From Paraburkholderia sp. UYCP14C (lineage in GTDB: Bacteria > Pseudomonadota > Gammaproteobacteria > Burkholderiales > Burkholderiaceae): DNA of 64,000 bases. Position numbers and translations under genes: made by a program. Positions 1-7,386 of the stretch are shown here, in pieces. The stretch covers positions 142,446 to 206,445 of the forward strand of contig NZ_SELS01000010.1 in the NCBI RefSeq assembly GCF_004197395.1, written 5' to 3'. The notes below the pieces were generated by a model. The model searched no databases. It was not told the DNA's origin and worked only from the letters and a program-made list of their open reading frames with translations. Position 1 is the stretch's first letter. Every line of letters starts with the position of its first letter.

Positions 1-510
1 GCCGAACGCATCCTTGCCTTCGAGCTCGACGACGAAGTTCAGGCTCTTGTTCAGCACGCGCGGAAACGGATGCGCGGGATCGAGACCGATCGGCGTCAAC
101 ACCGGCAGCAGCTCGTCGAAGAAGTAGTTGCGCGCCCATTCGGTCTGCGCGTCGCTCCAGGCTTCGGTGCCGTGGAAATAGATGCCTTCCTGTTCAAGCG
201 CGGTCAGCACCGTGTCGTGCAGCATCGTGTACTGGCGATGCACGAGCTTCTGCGCACGCTCGACCACGAGGTCGTACACGTGCTGCAGCGACATGCCGTC
301 CGGCGACAATGCGCCGGGATTGTCGCGCATCTGTTCCTGGAGCCCGGCCATGCGGACTTCGAAGAATTCGTCGAGGTTGCTGCTGGTGATGCAGATGAAG
401 CGGAGGCGTTCGAGCAGGGGGACGGCGGGATCGGCGGCTTGCGCCAACACGCGCTCGTTGAAACCCAGAATGCCCAGTTCGCGATTCAATAAGGGATAGC
501 GGACGGACAT
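1..510 (-). CDS. ppk: Polyphosphate kinase 1, N-terminal part (cut by window edge)
   Basis: The reverse strand reads from an ATG at 510 to the window edge without a stop, giving the first 170 residues of polyphosphate kinase 1. This enzyme reversibly transfers the gamma phosphate of ATP onto polyphosphate at the membrane. The N-domain motifs RELGILGFNERVL and TSSNLDEFFEVRM are clear, followed by the conserved LTPIGLDPAHPFP stretch. The catalytic histidines lie in the missing part. The gene is divergent from ppx, its functional opposite, and a Pho-box-like repeat lies 64-81 bp upstream of the start codon. No strong Shine-Dalgarno precedes the ATG. The identity is secure; only completeness is unknown. 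Confidence 0.95.
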   Translation of the reverse strand, partial: MSVRYPLLNRELGILGFNERVLAQAADPAVPLLERLRFICITSSNLDEFFEVRMAGLQEQMRDNPGALSPDGMSLQHVYDLVVERAQKLVHRQYTMLHDTVLTALEQEGIYFHGTEAWSDAQTEWARNYFFDELLPVLTPIGLDPAHPFPRVLNKSLNFVVELEGKDAFG

Positions 511-559
511 CGGCGGCGAGATTGGAATGTCTGAAATGGAGACGGAAAGACGCTCGGAA

Positions 560-591
560 ATTCTCACGATTTGATGACGTCCTGATGACAT
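560..591 (-). promoter_or_regulatory. Pho-box-like site and -10 element of ppk
   Basis: Read on the minus strand, ATGTCAT (585-591) and ACGTCAT (574-580) are direct repeats spaced exactly 11 bp start to start, the geometry of a PhoB box (consensus CTGTCAT, 4-bp spacer, CTGTCAT). Eight bases further on, GAGAAT (560-565) fits a -10 hexamer, which puts transcription start roughly 40 bp before the ppk ATG. ppk is a known Pho-regulon member in several Proteobacteria. PhoB binding here is inferred. Confidence 0.6.
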
Positions 592-855
592 CGACGGTGT
601 TTTTTAGATTTTATGCCGCAATCGTCGCCTGTCGTCAATATGACTCGTTACCTATGCGACGATACGAAACTCCCTGCGCCGCGAGGTGGCACCGTGAAGG
701 CTGCTACGCTTAGAATGGCGTCTTTGAACAGTGCCGCCGGCCGCGACGCGCATCATGCGCCGAAGGCGCCGGGCAGGCGCGCGGCGCTGCCAGCGGCCGC
801 CGCCACGCCCGTGGCCGCAGCCGCCGCGCTCGCGCGCATGGAGTACGCTTACCCG
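592..855. other. Rest of the ppk-ppx intergenic region
   Basis: This stretch leads into ppx on the plus strand. It starts T-rich (around 599-612) and becomes very GC-rich near 740-840. A single Pho-like half-site, CTGTCGT, sits at 629-635 without a good partner 11 bp away. I see no convincing promoter hexamer pair for ppx and no other gene. Confidence 0.4.
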
Positions 856-2367
856 ATGGCCAATATTCCTCATCTCCTCGCCGCCGTCGACCTCGGTTCG
901 AACAGCTTCCGGCTCATCGTGGGCCGGGTCGAGGAAACCGACGCGGGCAGCCAGATCTATCAGGTCGACGCCTTGCGCGAGCCGGTGCGCCTCGCGGCCG
1001 GGCTGTCGAGCGACAAGATGCTCGATCGCGCCTCGCAGGTGCGTGGCTGGGATGCGCTGAAGCGCTTCGGCGAGCGCCTGCGCGATTTTCACCCCGACCA
1101 CGTGCGCGCGGTCGCGACCAATACGCTGCGCATCGCGAAGAATGCGGGCGAGTTTCTCGGCGAGGCGCAAGCCGCGCTTGGTTTTCCGATCGAAGTGATC
1201 GCGGGTCGCGAGGAAGCGCGCCTGATTTATGCGGGCGCCGCGCACTCGGTGCCGGCGAGCGCGGGCAAGCGGCTGGTCGTCGATATTGGCGGCGGTTCGA
1301 CGGAATTCATCATCGGCTCGCACTACACGCCGATCACGATGGAGAGCCTGTATATCGGCTGCGTGAGCCATAGCCGGACGTTTTTCCCGGCTGGCAACGT
1401 CGACGAGTACACGATGCGCCAGGCCGAGCTCGCCGCGCGCCGCGAAATCCAGATCATTTCCGCCGAATACAAGAAAACCGGCTGGGAGCAGGCGATCGGC
1501 TCGTCCGGCACCGCCCGCGCGCTCGCCGAACTGGTCGAAGCGAACAATTTCAACGATGCGGGGGTCACGCACGGCATTTCGCGCGGCGGCCTCGAGCGGC
1601 TCAAGCGCGCGCTGATCAAGGCCGAAAACGTGAACCGGTTGAAACTGATCGCGCTGAAGAGCGACCGCGTGCCGGTGCTCGCGGGCGGCCTGTCGATCAT
1701 GATCGCGGTGTTCGACGAACTGGGCGTCGACTATGTCGACACCACCGACGGCGCGCTGCGCCTCGGGGTCATGTACGACCTGCTCGGTCGTTCGCAGCAC
1801 GAGGACATGCGCACGGTGACGGTCGAGGGCTTCATGCGCCGTTATGGCGTCGATCGCCCGCAGGCGGGGCGTATCGGCGATCTGTCGACGAGCTTCTACG
1901 ACCAGTTCATTGAACCGGACGAAGAGCGCCGCGAGGAAAACCGCATGTTCATCGGCTGGGCGGCGTCGCTGCATGAAATCGGGCTGTCGATCTCGCATAG
2001 CGCATATCACAAGCATTCCGCATATATCGCCAGCAACGCCGACATGCCTGGCTTTTCGCGCACCGACCAGGCGCGCCTCGCCGCGCTCGTGCTCGGCCAT
2101 GCGGGCAAGCTCGGCAAACTGTCGCAGACGCGCGACGTCGAATGGCCACTGCTGTTCTGTCTGCGGCTCGCGGCGTTGCTGTGCCGCCGACGCGCGGACG
2201 TCGGCCTGCCGGGCATCACGGTTGCCCAGGCGAACGGCGGCTACGAGGTGCGGTTGCCGAACGAGTGGGTCGGCAACAATCCGTTGACGGACTACAGCCT
2301 GATCCAGGAGGCGGCGGAATGGGAGAAAGTCGGGATTCCCTATCGCGTCGTTTATACGGACGATTGA
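856..2367 (+). CDS. ppx: Exopolyphosphatase (Ppx/GppA family)
   Basis: Exopolyphosphatase releases orthophosphate from the ends of polyphosphate chains; members of this family may also hydrolyse pppGpp. The ASKHA-fold phosphate loops are visible: AAVDLGSNSFRLIVG near residues 9-23 and VVDIGGGSTEFIIG near 140. An HD-like helical C-terminal domain begins around residue 310. I chose ATG 856 (503 residues) because GGAG lies upstream and the product begins just before the first beta strand. An in-frame ATG at 838 would add six residues, and longer in-frame extensions have GC-skewed low-complexity sequence. The gene is divergent from ppk and is followed by a bidirectional terminator. Confidence 0.93.
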   Translation: MANIPHLLAAVDLGSNSFRLIVGRVEETDAGSQIYQVDALREPVRLAAGLSSDKMLDRASQVRGWDALKRFGERLRDFHPDHVRAVATNTLRIAKNAGEFLGEAQAALGFPIEVIAGREEARLIYAGAAHSVPASAGKRLVVDIGGGSTEFIIGSHYTPITMESLYIGCVSHSRTFFPAGNVDEYTMRQAELAARREIQIISAEYKKTGWEQAIGSSGTARALAELVEANNFNDAGVTHGISRGGLERLKRALIKAENVNRLKLIALKSDRVPVLAGGLSIMIAVFDELGVDYVDTTDGALRLGVMYDLLGRSQHEDMRTVTVEGFMRRYGVDRPQAGRIGDLSTSFYDQFIEPDEERREENRMFIGWAASLHEIGLSISHSAYHKHSAYIASNADMPGFSRTDQARLAALVLGHAGKLGKLSQTRDVEWPLLFCLRLAALLCRRRADVGLPGITVAQANGGYEVRLPNEWVGNNPLTDYSLIQEAAEWEKVGIPYRVVYTDD

Positions 2368-2414
2368 CGCGACGCGGATCGACGCACGTTTCGATCCGCA
2401 GTGTGTGCGTGAAC

Positions 2415-2445
2415 AAAAAAAGCCCTGCAAATGCAGGGCTTTTTC
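2415..2445. terminator. Bidirectional rho-independent terminator between ppx and olsB
   Basis: AGCCCTGC (2421-2428) pairs with GCAGGGCT (2433-2440) over a four-base loop. A-rich sequence lies on the left and TTTTT on the right, so it can end transcription of both convergent genes. Confidence 0.9.
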
Positions 2446-2463
2446 GTTATCCGGTGGCGCAAT

Positions 2464-3276
2464 TTAGCGCGGCAACGCATCACCGAGGAAGTGCCGCGCG
2501 TAGCGCGCGTTGATCTCCGACAGACGGAACAGCGTCAGGAAGTCCGCGGTATTGAAGTCGGGGTCCCATGCCGGCGCGCCGCAAATCTTCGCGCCGAGAC
2601 GCAGATAGCCCTTCACGAGCGGCGGCGGCGCGACGGCGGCGCCGGTCTGCAGTTCGTCGACCGGCAGCGGCGTATGCGGGAACGCGCGATATTCGGGTGC
2701 GGTCAGCGCGTTGTCGCGCAGCGAGCAATACAGGTTCGCCGCGTAGTGGCCGCCGTCGGCCATCGCGACGCTCGCGCAGCCGAGCATCGTCTCGTAGCCG
2801 TTGTGCTTCATGTACGCGGCGAGCCCCGCCCACAGCGACATGATCACCGAGCCGCTGCGATAGTCGGGATGCACGCACGAGCGGCCGACCTCGACCATCT
2901 TCGCGCGCAGATGCGTGAGACGCGACACGTCGAATTCGCTTTCCGCATACAGACGGCCGATGCGCGCAGCCTGATGCGGCGGCAGCGCGCGATACGTACC
3001 GACTACTTTCAACGTGTCGAGATCTCGCACCAGCAAATGATCGCAGTACGAATCGAATGCATCGACGTCGAGGCCCGCGGGGCCGCTGAGGCGCGCGCCC
3101 ATTTCGTCGGCGAAGACGCGATAGCGTAGACGCTGCGCTTCACGCAGCTCTTCGTCGGTACGCGCCCACGACACTTGCAGGCGATGCTGCGCGGTGACCG
3201 TTTCCTCGGCGCGCGGCAGACGGCGCGATTCGAAAAGCGAGGCGAAGGGCAGGGTGGGCGTCGGCAGTTCTCGCAT
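2464..3276 (-). CDS. olsB: GNAT-type acyltransferase, probable ornithine lipid synthase subunit OlsB
   Basis: This 270-residue protein belongs to the acyl-homoserine-lactone-synthase-like / GNAT group often annotated as putative hemolysin. OlsB transfers a 3-hydroxyacyl chain from acyl-ACP to ornithine, the first step of the phosphorus-free ornithine lipids. Supporting features are RYRVFADEMGA (about residues 50-60), VVGTYRALPP, VEVGRSCVHPDYRSG (acyl-donor loop, about 145-160) and the conserved tail PLVKGYLRLGAKICG. The four phased Pho-like half-sites upstream fit a lipid made when phosphate is scarce, and favour OlsB over a generic acetyltransferase. A lysophospholipid acyltransferase partner (OlsA) is not adjacent. 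Start ATG 3276 is preceded by AGGACA. Confidence 0.7.
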   Translation of the reverse strand: MRELPTPTLPFASLFESRRLPRAEETVTAQHRLQVSWARTDEELREAQRLRYRVFADEMGARLSGPAGLDVDAFDSYCDHLLVRDLDTLKVVGTYRALPPHQAARIGRLYAESEFDVSRLTHLRAKMVEVGRSCVHPDYRSGSVIMSLWAGLAAYMKHNGYETMLGCASVAMADGGHYAANLYCSLRDNALTAPEYRAFPHTPLPVDELQTGAAVAPPPLVKGYLRLGAKICGAPAWDPDFNTADFLTLFRLSEINARYARHFLGDALPR

Positions 3277-3318
3277 TGGCTGTCCTGGTCGAAAAGAGTG
3301 AGGATTTCTTTTTTCGCC

Positions 3319-3374
3319 AATGTAGTAACGCGCGGTGACGCTCGCATGGCAAAGCCGTGACGATTGGATGACTG
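3319..3374 (-). promoter_or_regulatory. Tandem Pho box and -10 element of olsB
   Basis: On the minus strand four heptamers lie in strict 11-bp phase: CAGTCAT (3368-3374), TCGTCAC (3357-3363), TTGCCAT (3346-3352) and GCGTCAC (3335-3341). Each keeps most of the CTGTCAT half-site. Ten bases downstream, TACATT (3319-3324) is a plausible -10, giving a leader of about 35 nt before the ATG at 3276. No -35 hexamer is needed at a PhoB-activated promoter. The phasing is seen directly; PhoB binding is inferred. Confidence 0.65.
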
Positions 3375-3433
3375 CCCGTAAGCCCTCGCGTGTGTGCCTG
3401 TAATGTCGGGGGGGCGCCGCGGGATGCGCGCGC

Positions 3434-3892
3434 TCAGATCAGATCGGGGCTGATGGCGGCGCGCAACACTGCCTCGTCTTCGCCATTGCGCTCGCGGCTC
3501 TCGATCCACCAGATGCCCGCTTTTTTCAGCGGCCAGCTCGCGCGGCTGTCGCCGAGCAGTTGCGCGGCGACGTGACCGAGCGTCGGTTGGTGGCCGACGA
3601 TCACCACGGTCTGCGCGATGCCGCCGGGCCAGCCGGCCGCTTCGAGGACGTCGTTCGCGCTCGCGTTCGGCGCCAGTTCGCGCACGACGCGATACTGGTC
3701 GCTCAACGTCTCGGCGGTCTGGATCGTGCGCACAGCGGGGCTCGCGAGTACGACCGCATCGTCGGGCAGGCGGGAGCGCAGCCATTTCGCGACGTTCTGC
3801 GCCTGCTTGCGGCCGCGCGTGGTGAGCGCGCGGGAGAGATCGCTCGCGGCGACATCTTCGGCTTCGGCGTGACGCCAGAGGATCAGGTCCAT
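3434..3892 (-). CDS. sixA: Phosphohistidine phosphatase SixA
   Basis: This is a small histidine phosphatase (152 residues, typical SixA length) that dephosphorylates phosphohistidines in signalling proteins such as HPt domains or the nitrogen PTS. The catalytic motif is LILWRHAEAE at residues 3-12, with Trp before the Arg-His pair, as in many SixA proteins. TTRGRKQAQNVAKWL, ASPAVRTIQTAE and VVGHQPTLG (second catalytic His near 121) follow in the family order. ATG 3892 has a GGAG-type ribosome site. The gene is transcribed like olsB but lies 157 bp upstream of it, with the Pho box in between, so it is probably a separate unit. Confidence 0.92.
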   Translation of the reverse strand: MDLILWRHAEAEDVAASDLSRALTTRGRKQAQNVAKWLRSRLPDDAVVLASPAVRTIQTAETLSDQYRVVRELAPNASANDVLEAAGWPGGIAQTVVIVGHQPTLGHVAAQLLGDSRASWPLKKAGIWWIESRERNGEDEAVLRAAISPDLI

Positions 3893-4060
3893 GGGAGTCT
3901 CCTTGATGAGCGGCTTGGGATGGCGTTGCGGCGAGTTTGCGTTCGGTTTGACGCGTCTTCGCGGCGAGGTACGTGCTCAAGCACTGTCGCATGCACGGGT
4001 GATGATTTGCAAGGCGAGTGCCTGACGAATCGGAATGTCGGCGTTCGGGGGAACGCGAGC

Positions 4061-4102
4061 CCAAAAGCAAAAAACCCGCGAAGCCGGAGGCTACGCGGGT
4101 TT
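4061..4102 (-). terminator. Terminator of tRNA-Pro
   Basis: On the minus strand, directly after the tRNA, AAACCCGCG (4094-4102) pairs with CGCGGGTTT (4072-4080), with an inner GCC/GGC extension and a T-rich tail down to 4061. Confidence 0.85.
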
Positions 4103-4116
4103 CGTACTGCTTTTCG

Positions 4117-4193
4117 TGGTCGGAGCGAAAGGATTCGAACCTTCGACCCTCTGATCCCAAATCAGATGCGCTACCAGGCTGCGCTACGCTCCG
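4117..4193 (-). tRNA. tRNA-Pro (anticodon TGG)
   Basis: The 77-nt cloverleaf includes an encoded CCA (minus strand 4117-4119). The acceptor stem CGGAGCG pairs with CGCTCCG and the anticodon loop is TTTGGGA between TCTGA and TCAGA. The T arm carries GGTTCGAATCC. The wobble-T anticodon reads CCA and, with modification, other proline codons. Confidence 0.98.
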
Positions 4194-4204
4194 ACGAGTC
4201 CGAG

Positions 4205-4233
4205 AGTATAGGGGGTGCGGACTGGAGCGTCAA
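4205..4233 (-). promoter_or_regulatory. Sigma-70 promoter of tRNA-Pro
   Basis: Minus-strand -35 TTGACG (4228-4233) and -10 TATACT (4205-4210) are separated by exactly 17 bp. The tRNA 5' end lies 11 bp past the -10, as expected for a tRNA with a very short leader. Confidence 0.85.
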
Positions 4234-4303
4234 TCCCTCGGCGGCGTCGACCGTATTGGCCATGCCGTTCACCGCATCGCGCTCGCGCTGGCCTCGCGCA
4301 GAG

Positions 4304-4462
4304 CTATATGCGCCCCATCAACAGCAGAATGATCACGATGATCAGCACGACGCCGACGAGTCCAGTCGGCCGATAGCCCCAGCCGCTGCTATACGGCCAG
4401 CTGGGCAACGCACCGATCAGCAGCAGGATGAGCACGATTAGGAGGATGGTTCCGACGGTCAT
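4304..4462 (-). CDS. DUF3309-type small membrane protein
   Basis: This 52-residue protein starts MTVGTILLIVLILLLIGALP, continues with a short polar loop rich in Trp, Ser and Tyr (PSWPYSSGWGYRPTG) and ends in a second hydrophobic helix VGVVLIIVIILLLMGRI. The two-helix hairpin with the Pro-Ser-Trp-Pro turn is the DUF3309 pattern, common in Burkholderiales. The function is unknown. GGAGAACGCC directly precedes the ATG. It appears monocistronic, with tRNA-Pro downstream on the same strand but under its own promoter. Confidence 0.85.
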   Translation of the reverse strand: MTVGTILLIVLILLLIGALPSWPYSSGWGYRPTGLVGVVLIIVIILLLMGRI

Positions 4463-4858
4463 GGCGTTCTCCTTGTTGAAGGGGCCGCGAATTCGCAGGC
4501 CGCATCGTCACGCTGGTTTGGCGCATGCGCGCCGCGACAATTGACGCGCGTATCGCGCGCCTGTTGCTGGATCGGAACCAGCAAGGCATGTGCCCATCAG
4601 CTATGAAGATTGACGCAGCGAGTGTCTGGTCGAAGGCGCAAAAGAACCGCGTGGCGCCGGGAAGCGTCGTGGTTCGAGGTGATGTGTCCAAAGAACTGGA
4701 AGGGGCGTTGCGCACGTCCAGCGGACGTCGGCCAGCGCGGCGCGTTCATGCGCCGCAACGCCCGTCACCGCGCCATGGAGGGGACGCGCGACCGAGGCAC
4801 CGCGACATGTCGGTGCCGCTACCACAGGCCATTCGGCCCGGGTCGATGATTACCCGCA
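4463..4858. other. Intergenic stretch without a supported gene
   Basis: Reading frames cross this region, but none has a ribosome site plus a protein-like composition. I see no tRNA, terminator or repeat. It must hold the promoter of the DUF3309 gene, but I could not pick one with confidence. Confidence 0.4.
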
Positions 4859-5035
4859 TCAATGCCTTGGACGCCTCCAATGCGGCATATGCAGATGCTG
4901 GTGGGTCCAGTGATGCAGCATGCCTTCGCCGTCATGTTCACGCCGGTAGGTTCGCGATTCGAAAATCGACAACGCCACCAGTACGATCAGGCCTATGGCG
5001 AGCCCAATCAGGCCCGCGATCGATTCACCGTCCAT
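4859..5035 (-). CDS. Small membrane protein of unknown function
   Basis: A 58-residue product begins MDGESIAGLIGLAIGLIVLV, one hydrophobic helix (about residues 5-25), followed by a charged, His-rich tail (SRTYRREHDGEGMLHH, then HQHLHMPHWRRPRH). CCGGAGACTGCC before the ATG at 5035 is a good ribosome site, which is why I prefer this start to the longer frame opening at 5116. The eight or so C-terminal histidines could bind metal, but that is speculation. I do not recognise a named family. Confidence 0.65.
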   Translation of the reverse strand: MDGESIAGLIGLAIGLIVLVALSIFESRTYRREHDGEGMLHHWTHQHLHMPHWRRPRH

Positions 5036-5216
5036 GGCAGTCTCCGGTAGGTTCAGCCATGGACCCATAGTAGCGCAGGTCCGGCGAAATCTCACGAAAT
5101 GGAGCGAGCGACGCACGAGCGCGCGTGACGGCGTCGCTCAGCGTGCTTTGCGGTTAGACTCTCGGCGCGCCGGCGGACGTCCGTCCGCCAATCCTTTGTC
5201 CCGGAGACGATGCAAA

Positions 5217-5384
5217 ATGACCCGCGTTCTGACTCTTGCCTTGCTGTTGTGCGCCGGCGTCGCCGGCTGTGCGGACAATCCGTCCGCGCATCACGGCAGC
5301 CCGCCACACGATCCCGCCGACTACCACGGCGTTCCTACCGACGATCGGCCGCCCACGATGGTGCCCGCGCCCGACGCACAGTGA
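5217..5384 (+). CDS. Small secreted lipoprotein, unknown function
   Basis: The 55-residue product has a classic lipoprotein signal, MTRVLTLALLLCAGVAGC, with the lipobox V-A-G-C at residues 15-18. The short mature part is Pro-, Asp- and His-rich and disordered in appearance (PHDPADYHGVPTDDRPP). GGAG lies 11 bp before the ATG. It resembles the very small entericidin-like or linker lipoproteins only in general layout, and no family assignment is justified. It is divergent from the small membrane protein at 4859-5035. Confidence 0.7.
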   Translation: MTRVLTLALLLCAGVAGCADNPSAHHGSPPHDPADYHGVPTDDRPPTMVPAPDAQ

Positions 5385-5671
5385 GCGCTCGTTCAGCGAA
5401 GAGGGAAGAGTGGAGCCCGCGGTGACGCTGGGCAACGAAAGCGCCAGCAACGCGAAACCGGCATCGAAGTGAAAACGACCGACAAAGGGCATGGAGAAGG
5501 CGAAGCACCGGCGCGGGCACGCCGGCACTTCTGACCCGCGCCGACTGTTCGCGCGGAGAGCACGGGCTGAAAGCATTCTAGGACGCGCTCGTTATGCGAT
5601 ATGTATGCGCTTGTTTCAAGCCGTAACGGTCTGTCGAGCGCCGAACCGCCCACCTGGCGCGGCGCACCCCA

Positions 5672-7081
5672 CTACGCCGCCGCAATCCCCCGCGACACGC
5701 CCGGCAGGTAACGCGCGAGCGTCACGCCTCGCGTAGCCATGAAAATCAGCAGCGCGATCCACAGCCCGTGATTGCCGTGCCATGCGAGCAATGCCGACGA
5801 CGCCGCCACGAACACCGCGAGCGAAACCACCATCGCCGCCATCAGCTCGCGCGTGCGCGTCGCGCCGATGAACACGCCGTCGAGCAGGAAGCCCCACACT
5901 GAGATCACCGGCGACAGCGCCGCCCACGGCAGATAGGTTTCGGCCGCGGCACGCACAGCGGCCTGATCGGTCAGTCCCTCGATGATCCACGCACCCGCGC
6001 CCCAGTACACGAGCGAGAACCCGATCGCGCCTAACGCCGACCACAGCGCGGTGACCTTGACCGCCTGCGCGAACGCGTGACGATCGCGCGCGCCGATTGC
6101 CGCGCCGACCAGCGCCTCGGCCGCATGCGCGAAGCCGTCGAGCCCGTACGCCATGAAGGTCTGGAAATTGAGCAGCAACGCGTTCGCGGCGAGCGTCGCG
6201 TCGCCTTGCCGCGCGCCGAGATGCGCGAACCAGCCGAACGACGATAGCAGGCACAGCGTGCGCACGAAGATGTCGCGATTGAGCACGACGAGTCGCTTCA
6301 GCGCGGTGCCGTCGAACAAGGCGGCGCGACTCAGCGCGGGCAGGCCACGCGGCCTGCCGTGCCACAGCAGCGCGAGGCCGAGCGCGAAACCGAGCGCGTC
6401 GGCGGTTGCGGTGGCCGCGCCGATGCCGGCCACGCCCCAATGAAACGCGTACACGTACAGCAACACCGCGACGATGTTCACGCTGTTGATGAACACCTGC
6501 GACAGCAGCGCGAGCCGCACCCGCTGCGTGCCGAGCAGCCAGCCGAGCACCACGTAGTTGCCGAGCGCGAGCGGCGCGGCCCAGATGCGCGCGTGGCAAT
6601 AGACCTGCGCGTGCCGCTGCACGGCGTCGCTGCCGCCGATCGCCCGCAGCGCGTAGTCGATCAACGGCTGCTGCACGAGCAGCACCAGCGCGCCGATCGC
6701 GGCCGCCATCAGCAGTGCGCGCACGACGGTGTTGCGCAGCTCGTCGCTGCGGTCCGCCCCGTGCGCCTGCGCGACGAGGCCGGTCGTGCCCATGCGCAGG
6801 AAGCCGAAGCCCCAGAACACGAAGTTGAAGAAGAGCCCGCCGAGCGCGACGCCGCCGAGGTACGAAGCGCTGTCCAGATGACCGGCGACGGCGGTATCGA
6901 CCGCGCCGAGGATCGGCTGCGTCAGATTCGCGAGGACGATCGGGAACGCGAGCGCAAGCACCCGGCGATGCCAGCGCACCGGCAGTGCGGGCGCGTCGGC
7001 CGCGTGTGCAGCGGTTCCGGAAGGCGCGGCGGCCGGCGTCCCGGCTTCGGGCGTCCCGGCTCCGGGCGCCCCGTCGCTCAA
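5672..7081 (-). CDS. MATE family efflux transporter (DinF-like)
   Basis: A 469-residue, 12-helix multidrug and toxic-compound exporter, probably driven by a Na+ or H+ gradient. The core starts at VLALAFPIVLANLTQPILGAV with the MATE signature VDTAVAGHLDSASYLGG. The two halves are visible, the second starting near NRDIFVRTLCLLSS. The most plausible start is TTG 7081, which overlaps the TGA of the upstream DUF2288 gene (7078-7080) and is preceded by AGGAG. The frame also runs further upstream, but that would add about 160 Arg/Pro-rich residues antisense or overlapping to DUF2288, which looks spurious. Residues 1-35 are a Gly/Ala/Pro-rich tail. Confidence 0.88.
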   Translation of the reverse strand: MSDGAPGAGTPEAGTPAAAPSGTAAHAADAPALPVRWHRRVLALAFPIVLANLTQPILGAVDTAVAGHLDSASYLGGVALGGLFFNFVFWGFGFLRMGTTGLVAQAHGADRSDELRNTVVRALLMAAAIGALVLLVQQPLIDYALRAIGGSDAVQRHAQVYCHARIWAAPLALGNYVVLGWLLGTQRVRLALLSQVFINSVNIVAVLLYVYAFHWGVAGIGAATATADALGFALGLALLWHGRPRGLPALSRAALFDGTALKRLVVLNRDIFVRTLCLLSSFGWFAHLGARQGDATLAANALLLNFQTFMAYGLDGFAHAAEALVGAAIGARDRHAFAQAVKVTALWSALGAIGFSLVYWGAGAWIIEGLTDQAAVRAAAETYLPWAALSPVISVWGFLLDGVFIGATRTRELMAAMVVSLAVFVAASSALLAWHGNHGLWIALLIFMATRGVTLARYLPGVSRGIAAA

Positions 7082-7386
7082 GAGCGCTCCTGCACGCAGA
7101 CCCACGGCGAGACGACGACCGCCCACAGCTCCGGGTCGCGCGCGGCGAAATCGGCGGCGGTCTCCGACTGCACGCGCTCGACGAGGCCGGAGGACAACCA
7201 TTGCGCGACCTGGGTGGTGTCGTCGTTGGCGATCGCTTCGGCGACGCTCACGAGATCGAGGTCGCGCGCGACGCGCAGGAGTATGCCGCGCGCAAAGAAA
7301 CGTTCGAGTTCGCTCCAGCCTATCTTGGCGGTTTCGCCGAGCAGCTTCGCGTAGAGGGGGCTTTGGGAGGCGTCGTTGGAAGTCAT
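7078..7386 (-). CDS. DUF2288 family protein
   Basis: A 102-residue soluble acidic protein beginning MTSNDASQSPLYAKLLGE, then KIGWSELERFFARG and LVSVAEAIANDD, the usual DUF2288 pattern. It ends in WVVVSPWVCVQE-type sequence (AVVVSPWVCVQERS). The family has no assigned biochemical function. Its stop codon overlaps the TTG start of the MATE exporter, so the two are probably co-transcribed and translationally coupled. Confidence 0.85.
   Translation of the reverse strand: MTSNDASQSPLYAKLLGETAKIGWSELERFFARGILLRVARDLDLVSVAEAIANDDTTQVAQWLSSGLVERVQSETAADFAARDPELWAVVVSPWVCVQERS

Noticed and set aside
629-650. Second Pho box directed at ppx
   Set aside because: Only one half-site (CTGTCGT) fits; 11 bp away there is no matching partner.
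613-855. N-terminal extension of the ppx frame (up to 81 extra residues)
   Set aside because: The extension is Arg/Ala-rich low-complexity sequence across the promoter region and has no ribosome site; the conserved protein starts at about 856.
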